Below the pieces are notes generated by a model that saw nothing but the letters and a program-made list of their open reading frames with translations, had not been told where the DNA came from and ran no database searches. A stretch of DNA of 64,000 nucleotides from Gemmatimonadaceae bacterium (GTDB lineage: Bacteria > Gemmatimonadota > Gemmatimonadetes > Gemmatimonadales > Gemmatimonadaceae), in contig JBBJNV010000002.1 of assembly GCA_037721215.1 (NCBI GenBank), positions 62,001 through 126,000 of the forward strand, written 5' to 3'. Below are positions 45,316 to 55,384 of this stretch, piece after piece. The first letter of the stretch is position 1. Every line of letters starts with the position of its first letter. The position numbers and the translations under genes were made by a program.

Positions 45316-45403
45316 TTATGGACCGGTTGGTGACGGCATTATCATAGCCGCTGGGTGGTTCCAGCGCACGACAGAGACGCCGCGATCAAAGCATCCAATC
45401 GCA

Positions 45404-45991
45404 TCAGACCGATTCTTCTTCTGGGAGGATTTCTTCGATGCGGCGATCGGGGATCATCCACATTACGGCGACAACGACGAACAGCAACCCGGAGATCAAC
45501 GGGAGCACGTAGGCAACTGGAATGGCGATGAGATACAGAACGGGGGAGAGCTTCCCCTTGGAATCCTTGCCAACAGCCTTTGCCAGTAATGACTCGGGTC
45601 CGTCGCGAGTGATGATGGCGCGCTGAAGGAGGTAATAGGCCACTGCCGACATCAGCAGCACGAAGCCGTAAATGGCCGTCGGGGTGGACGAAAACTGGTC
45701 TTTGCCCATCCAGCCAGTCGCAAACGGAATCAGCGACAGCCAGAACAGCAGGTGCATGTTCGCCCACATAATCGCGCCATCTACATGCTTGGCTACCTGC
45801 ATCATGTGGTGATGGTTGTTCCAGTAGATCGCGAGGTTGACGAAGCTCAGGAGGTAGCTCGCGAAGATTGGGACTACAGGCGTCAACGAGGCGATACTGG
45901 TTCCAGCCGGTACTTTCAACTCGAGCACCATGATGGTCATGATGATCGCGATCACCGCGTCACTGAACGCCTCGAGCCGGGTGGTTCGCAT
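45404..45991 (-). CDS. TMEM175-family potassium channel-like membrane protein
   Basis: 195 aa with five to six helices and the diagnostic first helix RLEAFSDAVIAIIMTIMVLE (RxxxFSD, the pore-lining motif), WNNHHHMM and WANMHLLFWLSLIPF. Bacterial members are single-repeat tetrameric K+ channels. The start at 45991 shares its A with the TGA of the upstream O-methyltransferase gene (TGATG), so the two are translationally coupled. Confidence 0.88.
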   Translation of the reverse strand: MRTTRLEAFSDAVIAIIMTIMVLELKVPAGTSIASLTPVVPIFASYLLSFVNLAIYWNNHHHMMQVAKHVDGAIMWANMHLLFWLSLIPFATGWMGKDQFSSTPTAIYGFVLLMSAVAYYLLQRAIITRDGPESLLAKAVGKDSKGKLSPVLYLIAIPVAYVLPLISGLLFVVVAVMWMIPDRRIEEILPEEESV

Positions 45992-46638
45992 CAGCCGCCC
46001 GCCACTTTGAGCGCCACAATGAGCCCGTCGCGGATGGGGACGAGAGAGGTGATCCACTTGGGACTGGCAGTGATCAGGCGGGTGAATTCCCGCACGCCGT
46101 CTGTGTCGGGAGCGTGATCGGCCGTGTCGAAGATCCGTCCGCTCCAGAGCATGTTGTCGATTATGAGTACGCCTCCGTTCCTCAGCTTCGACTCGATCAC
46201 GGGCAGAGAGGCCGGATATGCGTTCTTGTCGATGTCGTTGAAAACGATGTCGAACTGGTCGTCGCTTTCCCGCAGGGTCTGCACGGCCTCGCCCATGTGA
46301 TATCGGACGATGTCGTTGAAACCCATGTTGCCAAGGTGTTTGCGGGCTTGTTGCGAAAGCTCTTCATCCCAGACAACGTGGTGAACGGCACCTCCACCAT
46401 TTTCCTTGACCGCACGCGCAAAAAACGCCGTCGAGTACCCGAATCCGGATCCGAGCTCGAAGATGTTACGGGCGCCGGTCATGCGTGCGATGAGGTAGCA
46501 GAGGTGTCCGCATGCAGGGCCGATGATCGGAAAGTCGTGCTCGAGCGCGTGCGCTTCCATCTCCGCCAGCTCGGCGACCCGCTCGGGTATCAGCGAGTCG
46601 AGGTAGTTCCGGATTTGTTCCGGTATGACGTAGATCAT
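45991..46638 (-). CDS. SAM-dependent O-methyltransferase (catechol-OMT type)
   Basis: 215 aa. SAM-binding motif I FELGSGFGYSTAFFA near residue 60, VVWDEELSQQARKHL (motif II region), and FNDIDKNAYP followed by LIIDNMLWSG with the metal-binding Asp residues of the class I cation-dependent OMT family. The acceptor is unknown. It is first in a coupled pair with the TMEM175 gene. Confidence 0.85.
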   Translation of the reverse strand: MIYVIPEQIRNYLDSLIPERVAELAEMEAHALEHDFPIIGPACGHLCYLIARMTGARNIFELGSGFGYSTAFFARAVKENGGGAVHHVVWDEELSQQARKHLGNMGFNDIVRYHMGEAVQTLRESDDQFDIVFNDIDKNAYPASLPVIESKLRNGGVLIIDNMLWSGRIFDTADHAPDTDGVREFTRLITASPKWITSLVPIRDGLIVALKVAGG

Positions 46639-46723
46639 GGTTTTACTTTGCGGTCATCGGTAATCGGATCCAACCTCGCACCGGGTTTACGGAGTGCGGG
46701 TAACGGGTAACGGTCAACGCGCA

Positions 46724-49609
46724 TCACTGCCCTCGGCCGAGCATTGGATCCGCCCGGACAACGAGCGTTCCATGATAACGCTTGCCGTCGACCGTCAGCG
46801 TAAGCCGATAACTGCCGGGCCCGACGGTCGCCGCGCGAAACTCACTGGCAAATGCTCCGCCGGCGTCGACAAGTATCTGAATCGCCGCCCTGCGCTCATC
46901 CTCAGTGCGTGCCGCCTTGAACCGCGCGTACGACTCGGCGTAGCTCGCCTGATCCTCGCCCCCCGCGCGGATTACCTGTTCAAACCGCTGAGAAACGGTT
47001 TGTCTCTGTGAATCCGTCAACGCCGGAGCCGCGAAACGGAGATCCCAGCGGTAGCGTTGAATCCCGGCGTTGCGCGGCAGTGTAACGACACGAGTCAGGC
47101 CGCGGCCGTTGGAGATCTCGAGCGTCGCCGCCGAAGCCGGTGACGCCTTGAGGTAGTAAGTGATGAATGCACTGTGCGTGAGACCTGCGCGAGGCAGCGT
47201 GCCGCTTGGCCCCACCGACGGCGGATTTTCCCCCGCAAACAGAAAGTGTCCTCGCTGGCCCCCCCGGCTTCCATTTTCCCAGAGTGTCGCGACACGTTGA
47301 TCGAAAAGGTGCGCCGGTGCCGCGATGATCGCCGGAGTCAATTGCTGAAGGGGCGTGATGTCGTCTGCGATGAAGATGCTGCGGCCGTGAGTGCCGGCGA
47401 TAAGGTCGTTATCGCGCGGATGGATCACGAGATCCTGCGTCGCGACAGTCGGCATTCCATTCATGAAACGAGTCCACCTCTTTCCGCCATTCAGCGATGC
47501 CCACACCGCAAACTCCGTGGCGGCGAAAAGCAGATTCGGATTGCGCAGGTCTTCGCGCACCACGTGCACCACCTGACCCGCGGGAATGTTCGAGGAGATG
47601 TTGGTCCAGGTGCGCCCGTAATCTGAAGTCTTGAAGATCCAGGGGGTGAAGATGTCGCTCCGGTGCCCGTCGAACGCGACGTACGCCGTTGCGGGATCGA
47701 AGTGTGAAGCTTCCACCCGACCTACCCAGGTGCCCGATGGCACGCCACGGACGGCGCCGCGGACGTTGGTCCATCGCGCGCCACCATCTCGCGTGATCTG
47801 AACGTTTCCGTCATCTGTCCCTACCCAGATTACGCCTTCCGCAATCGGCGACTGCGATACCGACGTGATCGTGCCGTGGGTTTCTGCGCCGGTGTTCTCT
47901 CGTGTAATGCCGCCATGCGTTATGCGAGTCTTTGCGGAATCGTTGGTGGTGAGGTCGGCGCTGATAATGCGCCAGCTATCGCCTCGATCGGTGGTGCGAA
48001 ATAAATGGTTGCCGCCAAGAAAGAGTGTCGCCGGATTGTGAGGCGACATTACCAGTGGAGCAGACCAGTTGAAGCGGAACATTCCCGTACCGCGGGCACT
48101 CGTGCCAAGCACCTCGGCATAATTCACGATATTGGCCTGGCTGGGCCGCGAATTGGCCGAGGTGCGCGTCTCGGGATCGTAACGGCGGAAGCTTCCGCCC
48201 TCTGCCTCGGTGTAGACGCGTCGCCAGTCGGTCGGATCGATCTGGATATCCATGCCGTCGCCCCAGTGCACCTTCCAGGTATCGTCGCTGAGAATGCCGC
48301 GCGCGTCGCGGCTGAAGCTCGGGCCGGCGAAGGTCCCATTGTCCTGGAGACCGCCGTAAACGAAGTACGGATCCCGCATGTCGACGCCAATGCGGTAGTA
48401 CTGACCGATCGCAAAGTTGTCGAAGAGTGTGAACTTCCTCCCGTGATCATGGGTGAGTGATGCACCCTTGTCAGCGCCGATGTAGTAGCGGCTCGCGTTT
48501 TTCGGATCGAGCCACATCGCGTGAAAATCGCCGTGAATCTCCTCATCGGCGCTGCCGTTGCGGAAAGATTTGCCACCGTCGTCCGAGACCATGAAGCGCG
48601 TCGTCAACACGTAGACCCGCTGGTGATCCAACGGATTTATCCGGATCTGGCTGTAGTAAAAGGGACGGTTGTTGTAGGTGTTGACGTATGTCCAGGAGTT
48701 GCCGCCGTCTTCGGAGCGGTAGATGCCGGAGCCCGGTTGGGCGAGGTCGTTGGTCTGTGCAGCTTCGACGATCGCCATGACGATCTGCGGGTTCTGTCGG
48801 GAAATCGCGAGGCCGATACGTCCGGTTTCTCCGGGAGGTAAGCCGCGGGTGAGCCTTGTCCACGTTGCGCCGGCGTCGGTGGATTTATAGATGCCGCCAG
48901 TCTTGCCGCCACTGGTGAAAGTCCAGGGTTTTCGAAGTCGGTCGTAGAGTGCCGTGTAAAGGACGTTCGGATTTGTCGGGTCCATCACCAGCTCGATCGC
49001 GCCCGCCCGTTTGTCAGCGGGAAGGCCGCCACCCAGCTTCGCCCAGGTGGTGCCGCCGTTGGTAGTGCGGAAAAGACCGCGATCGCCGGTATACCCCCAG
49101 AGGTGGCCGATGGCGGCGACGTAGACTATGTCCGGATTCGATGGATGCGTGACAACGCGCGCGATCTGATGCGTCGTTCCGAGGCCCATGTTGCGGAACG
49201 TCCGGCCGGCGTCGGCGGATTTGTAGATGCCATCGCCCCACGCCACACTGTTGCGATTGTTGGCTTCGCCGGTCCCGACCCAGACGATGTTCGGATTCGG
49301 TTGAAAGACCGCGACATCTCCGATCGACGCCGAGGGATAATTGTCAAATATGGGCTCCCATGTATTCCCGGCGTTCACTGATTTGAACACTCCTCCTGAC
49401 GCCGAGGCGACATAAACCGTCGCAAATGCCGAATCGAGCGCTTCGATATCCACTACCCGCCCACCCATGCTGGCGGGACCGATGTTCCGCCAGCGAGAGC
49501 TCGACAGGAGCGCGGAATCTGAAGGTTGCGCGCCCGCTGAGGCCACGCCTGCCGCAAAAAGAAGCGCCAGCGAGACGGAATGCGCGGTGTGGAACTCGAA
49601 GCACTTCAT
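46724..49609 (-). CDS. Secreted VPS10/BNR-repeat (sortilin-like) protein
   Basis: 961 aa. A signal peptide (VSLALLFAAGVASAGAQ) is followed by two beta propellers built from Asp-box repeats: SVNAGNTWEPIF, SADAGRTFRNMG, TTNGGTTWAKLGG, STDAGATWTRLT, SEDGGNSWTYVN and TSDYGRTWTNIS. About 170 C-terminal residues lie outside the propellers. Despite frequent annotation as glycosyl hydrolases, such proteins show no catalytic residues I can identify. Typical of environmental bacteria with large secretomes. Confidence 0.85.
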   Translation of the reverse strand: MKCFEFHTAHSVSLALLFAAGVASAGAQPSDSALLSSSRWRNIGPASMGGRVVDIEALDSAFATVYVASASGGVFKSVNAGNTWEPIFDNYPSASIGDVAVFQPNPNIVWVGTGEANNRNSVAWGDGIYKSADAGRTFRNMGLGTTHQIARVVTHPSNPDIVYVAAIGHLWGYTGDRGLFRTTNGGTTWAKLGGGLPADKRAGAIELVMDPTNPNVLYTALYDRLRKPWTFTSGGKTGGIYKSTDAGATWTRLTRGLPPGETGRIGLAISRQNPQIVMAIVEAAQTNDLAQPGSGIYRSEDGGNSWTYVNTYNNRPFYYSQIRINPLDHQRVYVLTTRFMVSDDGGKSFRNGSADEEIHGDFHAMWLDPKNASRYYIGADKGASLTHDHGRKFTLFDNFAIGQYYRIGVDMRDPYFVYGGLQDNGTFAGPSFSRDARGILSDDTWKVHWGDGMDIQIDPTDWRRVYTEAEGGSFRRYDPETRTSANSRPSQANIVNYAEVLGTSARGTGMFRFNWSAPLVMSPHNPATLFLGGNHLFRTTDRGDSWRIISADLTTNDSAKTRITHGGITRENTGAETHGTITSVSQSPIAEGVIWVGTDDGNVQITRDGGARWTNVRGAVRGVPSGTWVGRVEASHFDPATAYVAFDGHRSDIFTPWIFKTSDYGRTWTNISSNIPAGQVVHVVREDLRNPNLLFAATEFAVWASLNGGKRWTRFMNGMPTVATQDLVIHPRDNDLIAGTHGRSIFIADDITPLQQLTPAIIAAPAHLFDQRVATLWENGSRGGQRGHFLFAGENPPSVGPSGTLPRAGLTHSAFITYYLKASPASAATLEISNGRGLTRVVTLPRNAGIQRYRWDLRFAAPALTDSQRQTVSQRFEQVIRAGGEDQASYAESYARFKAARTEDERRAAIQILVDAGGAFASEFRAATVGPGSYRLTLTVDGKRYHGTLVVRADPMLGRGQ

Positions 49610-49702
49610 ACAAGAAGACCCTGGCGATTAGAGAAGAGGCTGTTCCGATGAAGATCAGTCGCAAGCCTGGGCGCAACAAGTCGCGCCAGACGGAGCCGAA
49701 TT

Positions 49703-50488
49703 CTATGCATCCTCCGGCAGGCCGACATCACCTTCCGCAAACAAGTGACGGAAGAAACGCTCAGGCGCGTTCAGAAAATCGCGGGTGAGGGTGAAGTGCT
49801 CCGTTTCGCGGTAGTCAACCGCTGTGATCTCTCCCGAATCGAAACTCAATACCGTCGCGCCTGGCAGGCTTAGAAGTATCGGCGAGTGCGTAGCGACAAT
49901 GAACTGTGCAATTCGCTGCGACGCGAGGTCATGGACGATTCGTAGAAAGGCAAGTTGCCGCTGCGGCGACAGTGCCGCCTCCGGTTCATCAAGAAGGTAA
50001 AGTCCATCCTCGAAACGATGCTCGAACAGCGCGAGAAACGCCTCGCCGTGCGACCGCTCGTGGAACGACTTTCCGCCGTACCGGCTCCAGGTACTCTCGG
50101 CGGATTCAAGCTGCGTCGTGAAACTATGGAGCGTCTCCGCGCGCAGAAAGAATCCGTCGGTGCTTCGCTGGCGCCAGCTCAAACGGAGTGCGCGGCCGAG
50201 TGCGTGTCCTTCGGTGCCGTCGGCGAACTGGTGATCCCGGTTGCCGCCGTGCATGCCGAAGCCGGTGCTCCAGGCGAGAGCCTCTAGAAGCGTCGACTTG
50301 CCCGACCCGTTTTCACCAACGAAGAACGTCACTGGCGTGGTGAATTCGAGAGCGAGGCCGTCGGCCAGAATCGGGAGGGTGAATGGATGCACTCCCGGCA
50401 CCGTTCGATCTTCGCGGAGTGCGACGCGGGTTAGAAAAGGACTACCGACAACTTTTCTGGTTGTCTCCGACTTTGGTCGCGGCGGCAT
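49703..50488 (-). CDS. AAA family ATPase (SMC-like, single domain)
   Basis: 261 aa. Walker A FVGENGSGKSTLLEAL, Walker B LYLLDEPEAALSPQRQLAFL and FIVATHSPILLSLPGA make an ABC/SMC-type head without coiled coil. Similar small ATPases (YbbL-like / predicted AAA) have no established role. The start at 50488 (MPPRPKSETT) is chosen since the 26 codons upstream look non-coding. It is divergent from the amidohydrolase operon (182 bp). Confidence 0.8.
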   Translation of the reverse strand: MPPRPKSETTRKVVGSPFLTRVALREDRTVPGVHPFTLPILADGLALEFTTPVTFFVGENGSGKSTLLEALAWSTGFGMHGGNRDHQFADGTEGHALGRALRLSWRQRSTDGFFLRAETLHSFTTQLESAESTWSRYGGKSFHERSHGEAFLALFEHRFEDGLYLLDEPEAALSPQRQLAFLRIVHDLASQRIAQFIVATHSPILLSLPGATVLSFDSGEITAVDYRETEHFTLTRDFLNAPERFFRHLFAEGDVGLPEDA

Positions 50489-50670
50489 GTCGATTCGGCG
50501 GGCAGTGAGTGGACGGTAACTGGTCAGGCCGGCGACGGCAAGCGGATGGATGACACATGTCACCACCGATATCTGACACCCCTCACTGACCGGAAGTCCC
50601 GGCTGTCCACATGCTTAGCAAGCGCTGTATCGCAATCGCAGACGCACAAACATTTTCCGGATATGAACCC

Positions 50671-52503
50671 ATGTCTCTGGGCATTCGCACGAAACTATCC
50701 AGCGCCATTATGCTGTCGCTCGGAATTCTCATAATGTCGCTTGCACGCAACCTTGCTGCCCAGCCGGCAGTTCCAACCACTCTCGTCCGCAAAGTCAACG
50801 TGTTCGACGGTTCGCGAACCCTCGGAATACGCGACGTTCTGATTTCCGGCGGGAAGATTGTCAGAGTTGCTATGTCCATCGCAGCTCCAGCCGGCGCGTC
50901 AATCGTCGACGGTACGGGCAAGACGCTACTTCCCGGACTGATCGACTCGCATACCCATGTTTTCGGCGATGCGCTAACGCAGGCGCTGGCGTTCGGTGTG
51001 ACTACGGAGCTCGACATGTTCACCGTCGTAAGCGAGGCCGCACGGCTTCGCGCCGAGCAGAGGGCGGGCACCGCGGCATCCCGCGCCGACATTTTCTCAG
51101 CCGGCACACTCGCCACCGCCCCAAAGGGGCACGGCACTGAATACGGCTTTGCGATTCCCACGATCTCGTCGCCCGATTCGGCGCAGTCGTGGGTGGATGC
51201 GCGCATCCGCGAAGGATCCGACTACATCAAGATCGTCTTCGATGACGGCCACGTTTACGGGATGAACACTCCGACGCTCTCACACGCGACTCTCACCGCG
51301 CTCATCGGGGCAGCGCACCGGCGCAGAAAATTGGCAGTCGTACACACCGGCTCCGCGGCGGATGCCCGCATCGCAATCGAAGCTGGAGCCGACGGACTTG
51401 TCCACCTGTTCTCCGATCGCGCGCCGGAAGCGAATTTCGGAAAGCTCGCCGCGCGACACAAGACTTTTATCATTCCCACACTTACGGTTCTTACGAGCAT
51501 CAGCGGAAAGTCTGGAGCGGGCGATCTTGCCGACGATCCGCAGTTCAAGGCGTTTGTGTCCCAGCAGAGCATGGCAACAATCAGAGGAGCGTTCCCGTTT
51601 CCGAAGTCAGCGCCGGCGCGCAGCGTAGCGCCAGCTCATGCGACCATCCGCCAGTTACTCGCGGCGGGGGTTCCAATTCTCGCAGGCACCGATGCGCCGA
51701 ATCCCGGCACTGCTCATGGCATTGCACTTCACCGCGAGCTCGAGTTGCTCGTCAACGCGGGCCTGTCGAATACTCAGGCACTTGCCGCCGCCACCAGCGC
51801 GCCGGCCCGCGCATTCTCACTGCGCGACCGCGGTCGCATCGCCGCTGGCATGCGGGCAGATCTGCTGCTCGTCTCCGGGAATCCCGCCATTAACATCGCC
51901 GCAACGCGCAATATCGAAGGCGTATGGAAAGGGGGCGTCCGATTCGATCGAAAAGCGTATGCCGCATCTCTGGCCCCCGCAGCTGCCGCTTCAGCGAAAA
52001 CAATTGGTGTCGGACTGATCAGCGACTTCGACGACGGCAGCACCAAAGCATCGTTCGGCTCAGGCTGGCTCGTCTCGACTGATCAGATGGCAGGCGGGTC
52101 CTCAACCACGAAGATCAAGGTGCTCGACGGGGGCGCCATCGCCACGCCGAAGCACCTCGGTGTGTCTGGCAATATCGTTGGCCCGCTTCCGTACGCATGG
52201 GGAGGGGTGATGTTCATGACCGGCTCGCAGCCAATGCAGCCGGCGAATCTGAGCGCGGCGAAGGGCGTTCGTTTCTGGGCCAGAGGCGACGGCAAGACCT
52301 ACAGGATCATGATGTTCTCACAGGGAAAGGGCATGCAGCCACTGGTTCAGAGTTTCGTCGCCGGCGCAAACTGGAAGGAGTATGACTTTTCGTTTGCGTC
52401 GTTCGACGGCGTCGACGGCCGTGACATCATGGGATTCGTGTTTGCCGGAGGTCCCGCGCCAGGACCATTCAGCATGCAGATTGACCAGATCTCTCTTCGA
52501 TGA
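50671..52503 (+). CDS. Secreted amidohydrolase with C-terminal CIA30-like domain
   Basis: 610 aa. The signal (KLSSAIMLSLGILIMSLARNLAAQ) favours ATG 50671 over ATG 50611. Residues about 40-430 are an imidazolonepropionase-like amidohydrolase: LLPGLIDSHTHVFGD (metal HxH), YIKIVFDDG (carboxy-lysine position), LAVVHTGSA, DGLVHLFSD and ILAGTDAPNPG. Residues about 450-610 form a beta-sandwich CIA30/NADH-dehydrogenase-factor-like domain (GLISDFDDGSTKASFGSGW, GVRFWARGDGKTYRIMMFS, DFSFASFDGVDGRDIMGFVF), seen elsewhere fused to amidohydrolases. Its TGA overlaps the ATG of the ABC ATPase, an unusual partner. The substrate is unknown. Confidence 0.85.
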   Translation: MSLGIRTKLSSAIMLSLGILIMSLARNLAAQPAVPTTLVRKVNVFDGSRTLGIRDVLISGGKIVRVAMSIAAPAGASIVDGTGKTLLPGLIDSHTHVFGDALTQALAFGVTTELDMFTVVSEAARLRAEQRAGTAASRADIFSAGTLATAPKGHGTEYGFAIPTISSPDSAQSWVDARIREGSDYIKIVFDDGHVYGMNTPTLSHATLTALIGAAHRRRKLAVVHTGSAADARIAIEAGADGLVHLFSDRAPEANFGKLAARHKTFIIPTLTVLTSISGKSGAGDLADDPQFKAFVSQQSMATIRGAFPFPKSAPARSVAPAHATIRQLLAAGVPILAGTDAPNPGTAHGIALHRELELLVNAGLSNTQALAAATSAPARAFSLRDRGRIAAGMRADLLLVSGNPAINIAATRNIEGVWKGGVRFDRKAYAASLAPAAAASAKTIGVGLISDFDDGSTKASFGSGWLVSTDQMAGGSSTTKIKVLDGGAIATPKHLGVSGNIVGPLPYAWGGVMFMTGSQPMQPANLSAAKGVRFWARGDGKTYRIMMFSQGKGMQPLVQSFVAGANWKEYDFSFASFDGVDGRDIMGFVFAGGPAPGPFSMQIDQISLR

Positions 52504-53402
52504 ACGCAGAGGCTGAAATTGTCGCGCGTCTCGATTGCGCAACGAAGCGATACGGAACCACACTCGCTCTGAGTGAAGTGACGTTCGACATCGAGTGCGG
52601 ACGCGTGCTTGCCCTGCTGGGGCCGAACGGCGCAGGCAAAACCACAGCTGTGAAGCTGCTGCTCGGCCTATCGTCGCCCACGAGCGGGACAGCCACGCTG
52701 TTTGGCGGAGATCCGCGGAAGGCCAGCAATCGTCGGAGAATCGGAGCGATGCTTCAGGTGGGCAAAGTCCCGGAGACTCTGCGCGTTCGCGAACATATCG
52801 ATCAGTTTCGCGGATACTATCCGTCGCCACTGCCGGTGAAGGCCGTCGTCGAGCTCGGCGGACTGCAAGGCATCGAGGACAAGAAATTCGGCGAGCTCTC
52901 CGGCGGACAACGACAGCGGGTACTCTTCGCCATCGCACTGTGCGGCGATCCCGAGTTGCTGTTTCTCGACGAGCCAACCCTTGGCTTCGACGTCGAGGTG
53001 CGCCGTGCGTTCTGGAAACAAATCCGCGCCTATGTCTCACTTGGACGAACTGTCCTGCTCACGACGCACTATCTGGAAGAGGCGGACGCTCTGGCCGACA
53101 GAATCATCGTGATCGATCGCGGTTGCATCGTTGCCGACGGAACGCCCACCGAGATCAAGGGGCGCGTCTCAGGCAGGCGCATTCGCTGCATTACCGATCT
53201 GAGCCCTGACGAAATCCACAAAATTGCCGGCGTCAGCAGCGTTTCGCGGGAAGGCGACCGCACCGAAATCATAGCCTCGGCGGCCGAGCAGGTATTGAGA
53301 GAGCTTTTCCACCGCGATGCATCTCTGTCCAATCTGGAGGTGACGAGTGTCGGCCTCGAAGACGCGTTCATGGCATTGATCAACAAAGAGGAAGCTGCAT
53401 GA
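52500..53402 (+). CDS. ABC transporter ATP-binding protein
   Basis: 300 aa. Walker A GPNGAGKTTAVKLLLG, signature LSGGQRQRVLFAIAL, Walker B ELLFLDEPTLGFDVEVRR and switch His in LLTTHYLEEAD. The C-terminal about 80 residues form the accessory domain of the DRA/ABC-2 export group. It pairs with the permease downstream. The start overlaps the amidohydrolase stop (ATGA) and the stop overlaps the permease start. Confidence 0.92.
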   Translation: MNAEAEIVARLDCATKRYGTTLALSEVTFDIECGRVLALLGPNGAGKTTAVKLLLGLSSPTSGTATLFGGDPRKASNRRRIGAMLQVGKVPETLRVREHIDQFRGYYPSPLPVKAVVELGGLQGIEDKKFGELSGGQRQRVLFAIALCGDPELLFLDEPTLGFDVEVRRAFWKQIRAYVSLGRTVLLTTHYLEEADALADRIIVIDRGCIVADGTPTEIKGRVSGRRIRCITDLSPDEIHKIAGVSSVSREGDRTEIIASAAEQVLRELFHRDASLSNLEVTSVGLEDAFMALINKEEAA

Positions 53403-54223
53403 CTGTGCGTCTCCAGAGCACTCAGCAGCGGGTGGTGCCCGTTTCCGAGACGGGCCTCTCGCTCGGAGCCTCTGCACGTATCTACCTGCGTGAGGCAAAG
53501 TACGAACTGCTCAAGCTGCTTCGTCTTCCGGCATTCTTCATTCCCAGCCTCGGCTTTCCGATGATGTTCTATGCGCTGTTTGCGCTGGTGCTTCCCACAA
53601 AATCCGCGTCGTTTCCGATGACGACGTATCTGCTCGGGACATACGGAGCATTCGGCGTGATTGGAATTGCCCTTTTTTCGCTGGGGATCGGTGTGTCGAC
53701 CGAGCGCGCGCAGGGTTGGCTCGCCGTCAAGCGCGCCAGTCCGATGCCCATACCGGCGTACTTCTTCGGAAAGTACGCAATGACTATCCTGTTCAGCGCA
53801 CTTCTTGTGACACTGCTCTGTCTGATGGGCGCTGTTTTTGGACACGTCCGGCTGCAGGCATCCCAGTGGGGGTTGCTGATGCTCGTGCTGATGTTCGGCG
53901 GGATTCCGTTCTGCGCAGCGGGCATCATGGTCGCGTATCTGGTGGGACCAAATTCTGCGCCAGCTGTGGTTAACGCAGTCTATCTGCCAAGCGCGTTTCT
54001 TTCGGGTTTATTCATTCCGGCGGAAATGCTTCCCTCATTTCTCCGCACTTTTGCCCAGTTTCTGCCACCTTATCATCTGGGTCGGCTGGCGCTGAACGTC
54101 ATCGGAATTCCAACGGCTTCGAATGGATGGGTCCACATAGGTGCGCTCGCCGGATTCGCCATTCTGTTCACGATCCTCGCGACAGTTGCCTACCGGCGCG
54201 ATGAAGGAAAGACATACGGCTGA
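53399..54223 (+). CDS. ABC-2 type transporter permease
   Basis: 274 aa with six membrane helices in the ABC-2 arrangement: an amphipathic N-terminus (YLREAKYELLKLLRLP), then helices near 45-62, 75-95, 125-148, 160-185, 196-212 and 240-262. The segment STERAQGWLAVKRASPMPIP is typical of ABC-2 efflux permeases regulated by DesK/DesR-like systems. The cargo is unknown. Confidence 0.9.
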   Translation: MTVRLQSTQQRVVPVSETGLSLGASARIYLREAKYELLKLLRLPAFFIPSLGFPMMFYALFALVLPTKSASFPMTTYLLGTYGAFGVIGIALFSLGIGVSTERAQGWLAVKRASPMPIPAYFFGKYAMTILFSALLVTLLCLMGAVFGHVRLQASQWGLLMLVLMFGGIPFCAAGIMVAYLVGPNSAPAVVNAVYLPSAFLSGLFIPAEMLPSFLRTFAQFLPPYHLGRLALNVIGIPTASNGWVHIGALAGFAILFTILATVAYRRDEGKTYG

Positions 54224-54226
54224 TCG

Positions 54227-55384
54227 ATGACCACGCCTCCGCCTGGAAAACGCAGCTTCCGGCTTCTTCCCGAGGACAATTATCTCGGGTGGACGCCGTA
54301 CGCCTGGCTGGTCTATTTCCCGACACTGTTTCTCCAGCCGGCCATCGCTGGTGCGCCTGCTCATACGTGGGCGCTCACTTCGATCGTTGGGCTCGCCTTT
54401 CTGCCGTTGTACTTTCGTGGGTACTGGGCGAGAGGTGCAGAAGCCTCTGCTATCGCTGGCGCCATCGCTGCACTTGGTGCGCTGCTCGTCCCGTGGAACA
54501 GCTCCGGATTTGTCCTTTTCATTTATGCCGCCGCATTTTTCGGCACACAGCGTCACACGCGTCGGGTGGCCCAGCTGCTCGGTCTGCTTACCGTCATAGT
54601 CGTCGCAGAGGCGTTCGCTCTCCAGCTTCCGCTGCTGGAATGGGCGTGGGCGGCAGTCTTCATCTGGGTGGTCGGCGGAGTCAATTCGCACGGGGCTTCA
54701 GTAAGGTATGCAAACGGCGAGTTGCGCATGGCCCGGGACGAGGTCGAACACCTGGCAACGGTTGCGGAACGGGAGCGAATCGCTCGCGATCTGCACGACC
54801 TTCTGGGTCACACACTTTCGCTGATCACCCTCAAGTCATCGCTGGCATCCAAGCTCGCGGACCGCGATCCTGAGCGGGCGATCGCTGAAATCCGGGACGT
54901 TGAGCGAATCTCGCGCGAGGCTCTTGTCGAAGTGCGGGCAGCAATCGGTGGTTACCGTGATGCCGGCTTCGCTCGAGCAGTTGCCAGCGCACAGCAGATG
55001 CTGGCGGCGGGCGGCATCACCGCGCGCGTCGCAATCGAGGAAGTCGAGATGACGCCTGCCGAGGAAGCGGTGCTCGCACTGGCAGTTCGTGAAGGGGTCA
55101 CCAACGTCGTCAGGCACTCGCGTGCGAAATTCTGTTCGATTACGCTGTCAAGAGACGATAGCGCGAGACGGTTGATGATTGCGGATGACGGAACCTGGAA
55201 ACGCGCGCTCGACGGGAATGGGCTCGCGGGAATGCGTGAGCGGGTCGCGGCGATTGGGGGAGAGTTTTCAGTTGATCGCCACAATGGCACGCTGCTCACG
55301 ATCGAGCTTCCCGATGCACCATTGCAAAAGGATGAACCGGTTACCGCAGACAGCAGGCCTGTCGCGATATCAGTCGTCGCATGA
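54227..55384 (+). CDS. Sensor histidine kinase (DesK/NarL type)
   Basis: 385 aa. About five N-terminal helices (residues 18-165) serve as sensor. The HisKA_3 dimerisation domain has RERIARDLHDLLGHTLSLIT with the phosphorylatable His near residue 190. HATPase has VTNVVRHSRAKF, IADDGTWK and GLAGMRERVAAIGGEF. It starts 3 nt after the permease stop and its stop overlaps the regulator start (ATGA). By analogy it senses the membrane or the transported compound and controls the ABC genes. Confidence 0.92.
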   Translation: MTTPPPGKRSFRLLPEDNYLGWTPYAWLVYFPTLFLQPAIAGAPAHTWALTSIVGLAFLPLYFRGYWARGAEASAIAGAIAALGALLVPWNSSGFVLFIYAAAFFGTQRHTRRVAQLLGLLTVIVVAEAFALQLPLLEWAWAAVFIWVVGGVNSHGASVRYANGELRMARDEVEHLATVAERERIARDLHDLLGHTLSLITLKSSLASKLADRDPERAIAEIRDVERISREALVEVRAAIGGYRDAGFARAVASAQQMLAAGGITARVAIEEVEMTPAEEAVLALAVREGVTNVVRHSRAKFCSITLSRDDSARRLMIADDGTWKRALDGNGLAGMRERVAAIGGEFSVDRHNGTLLTIELPDAPLQKDEPVTADSRPVAISVVA

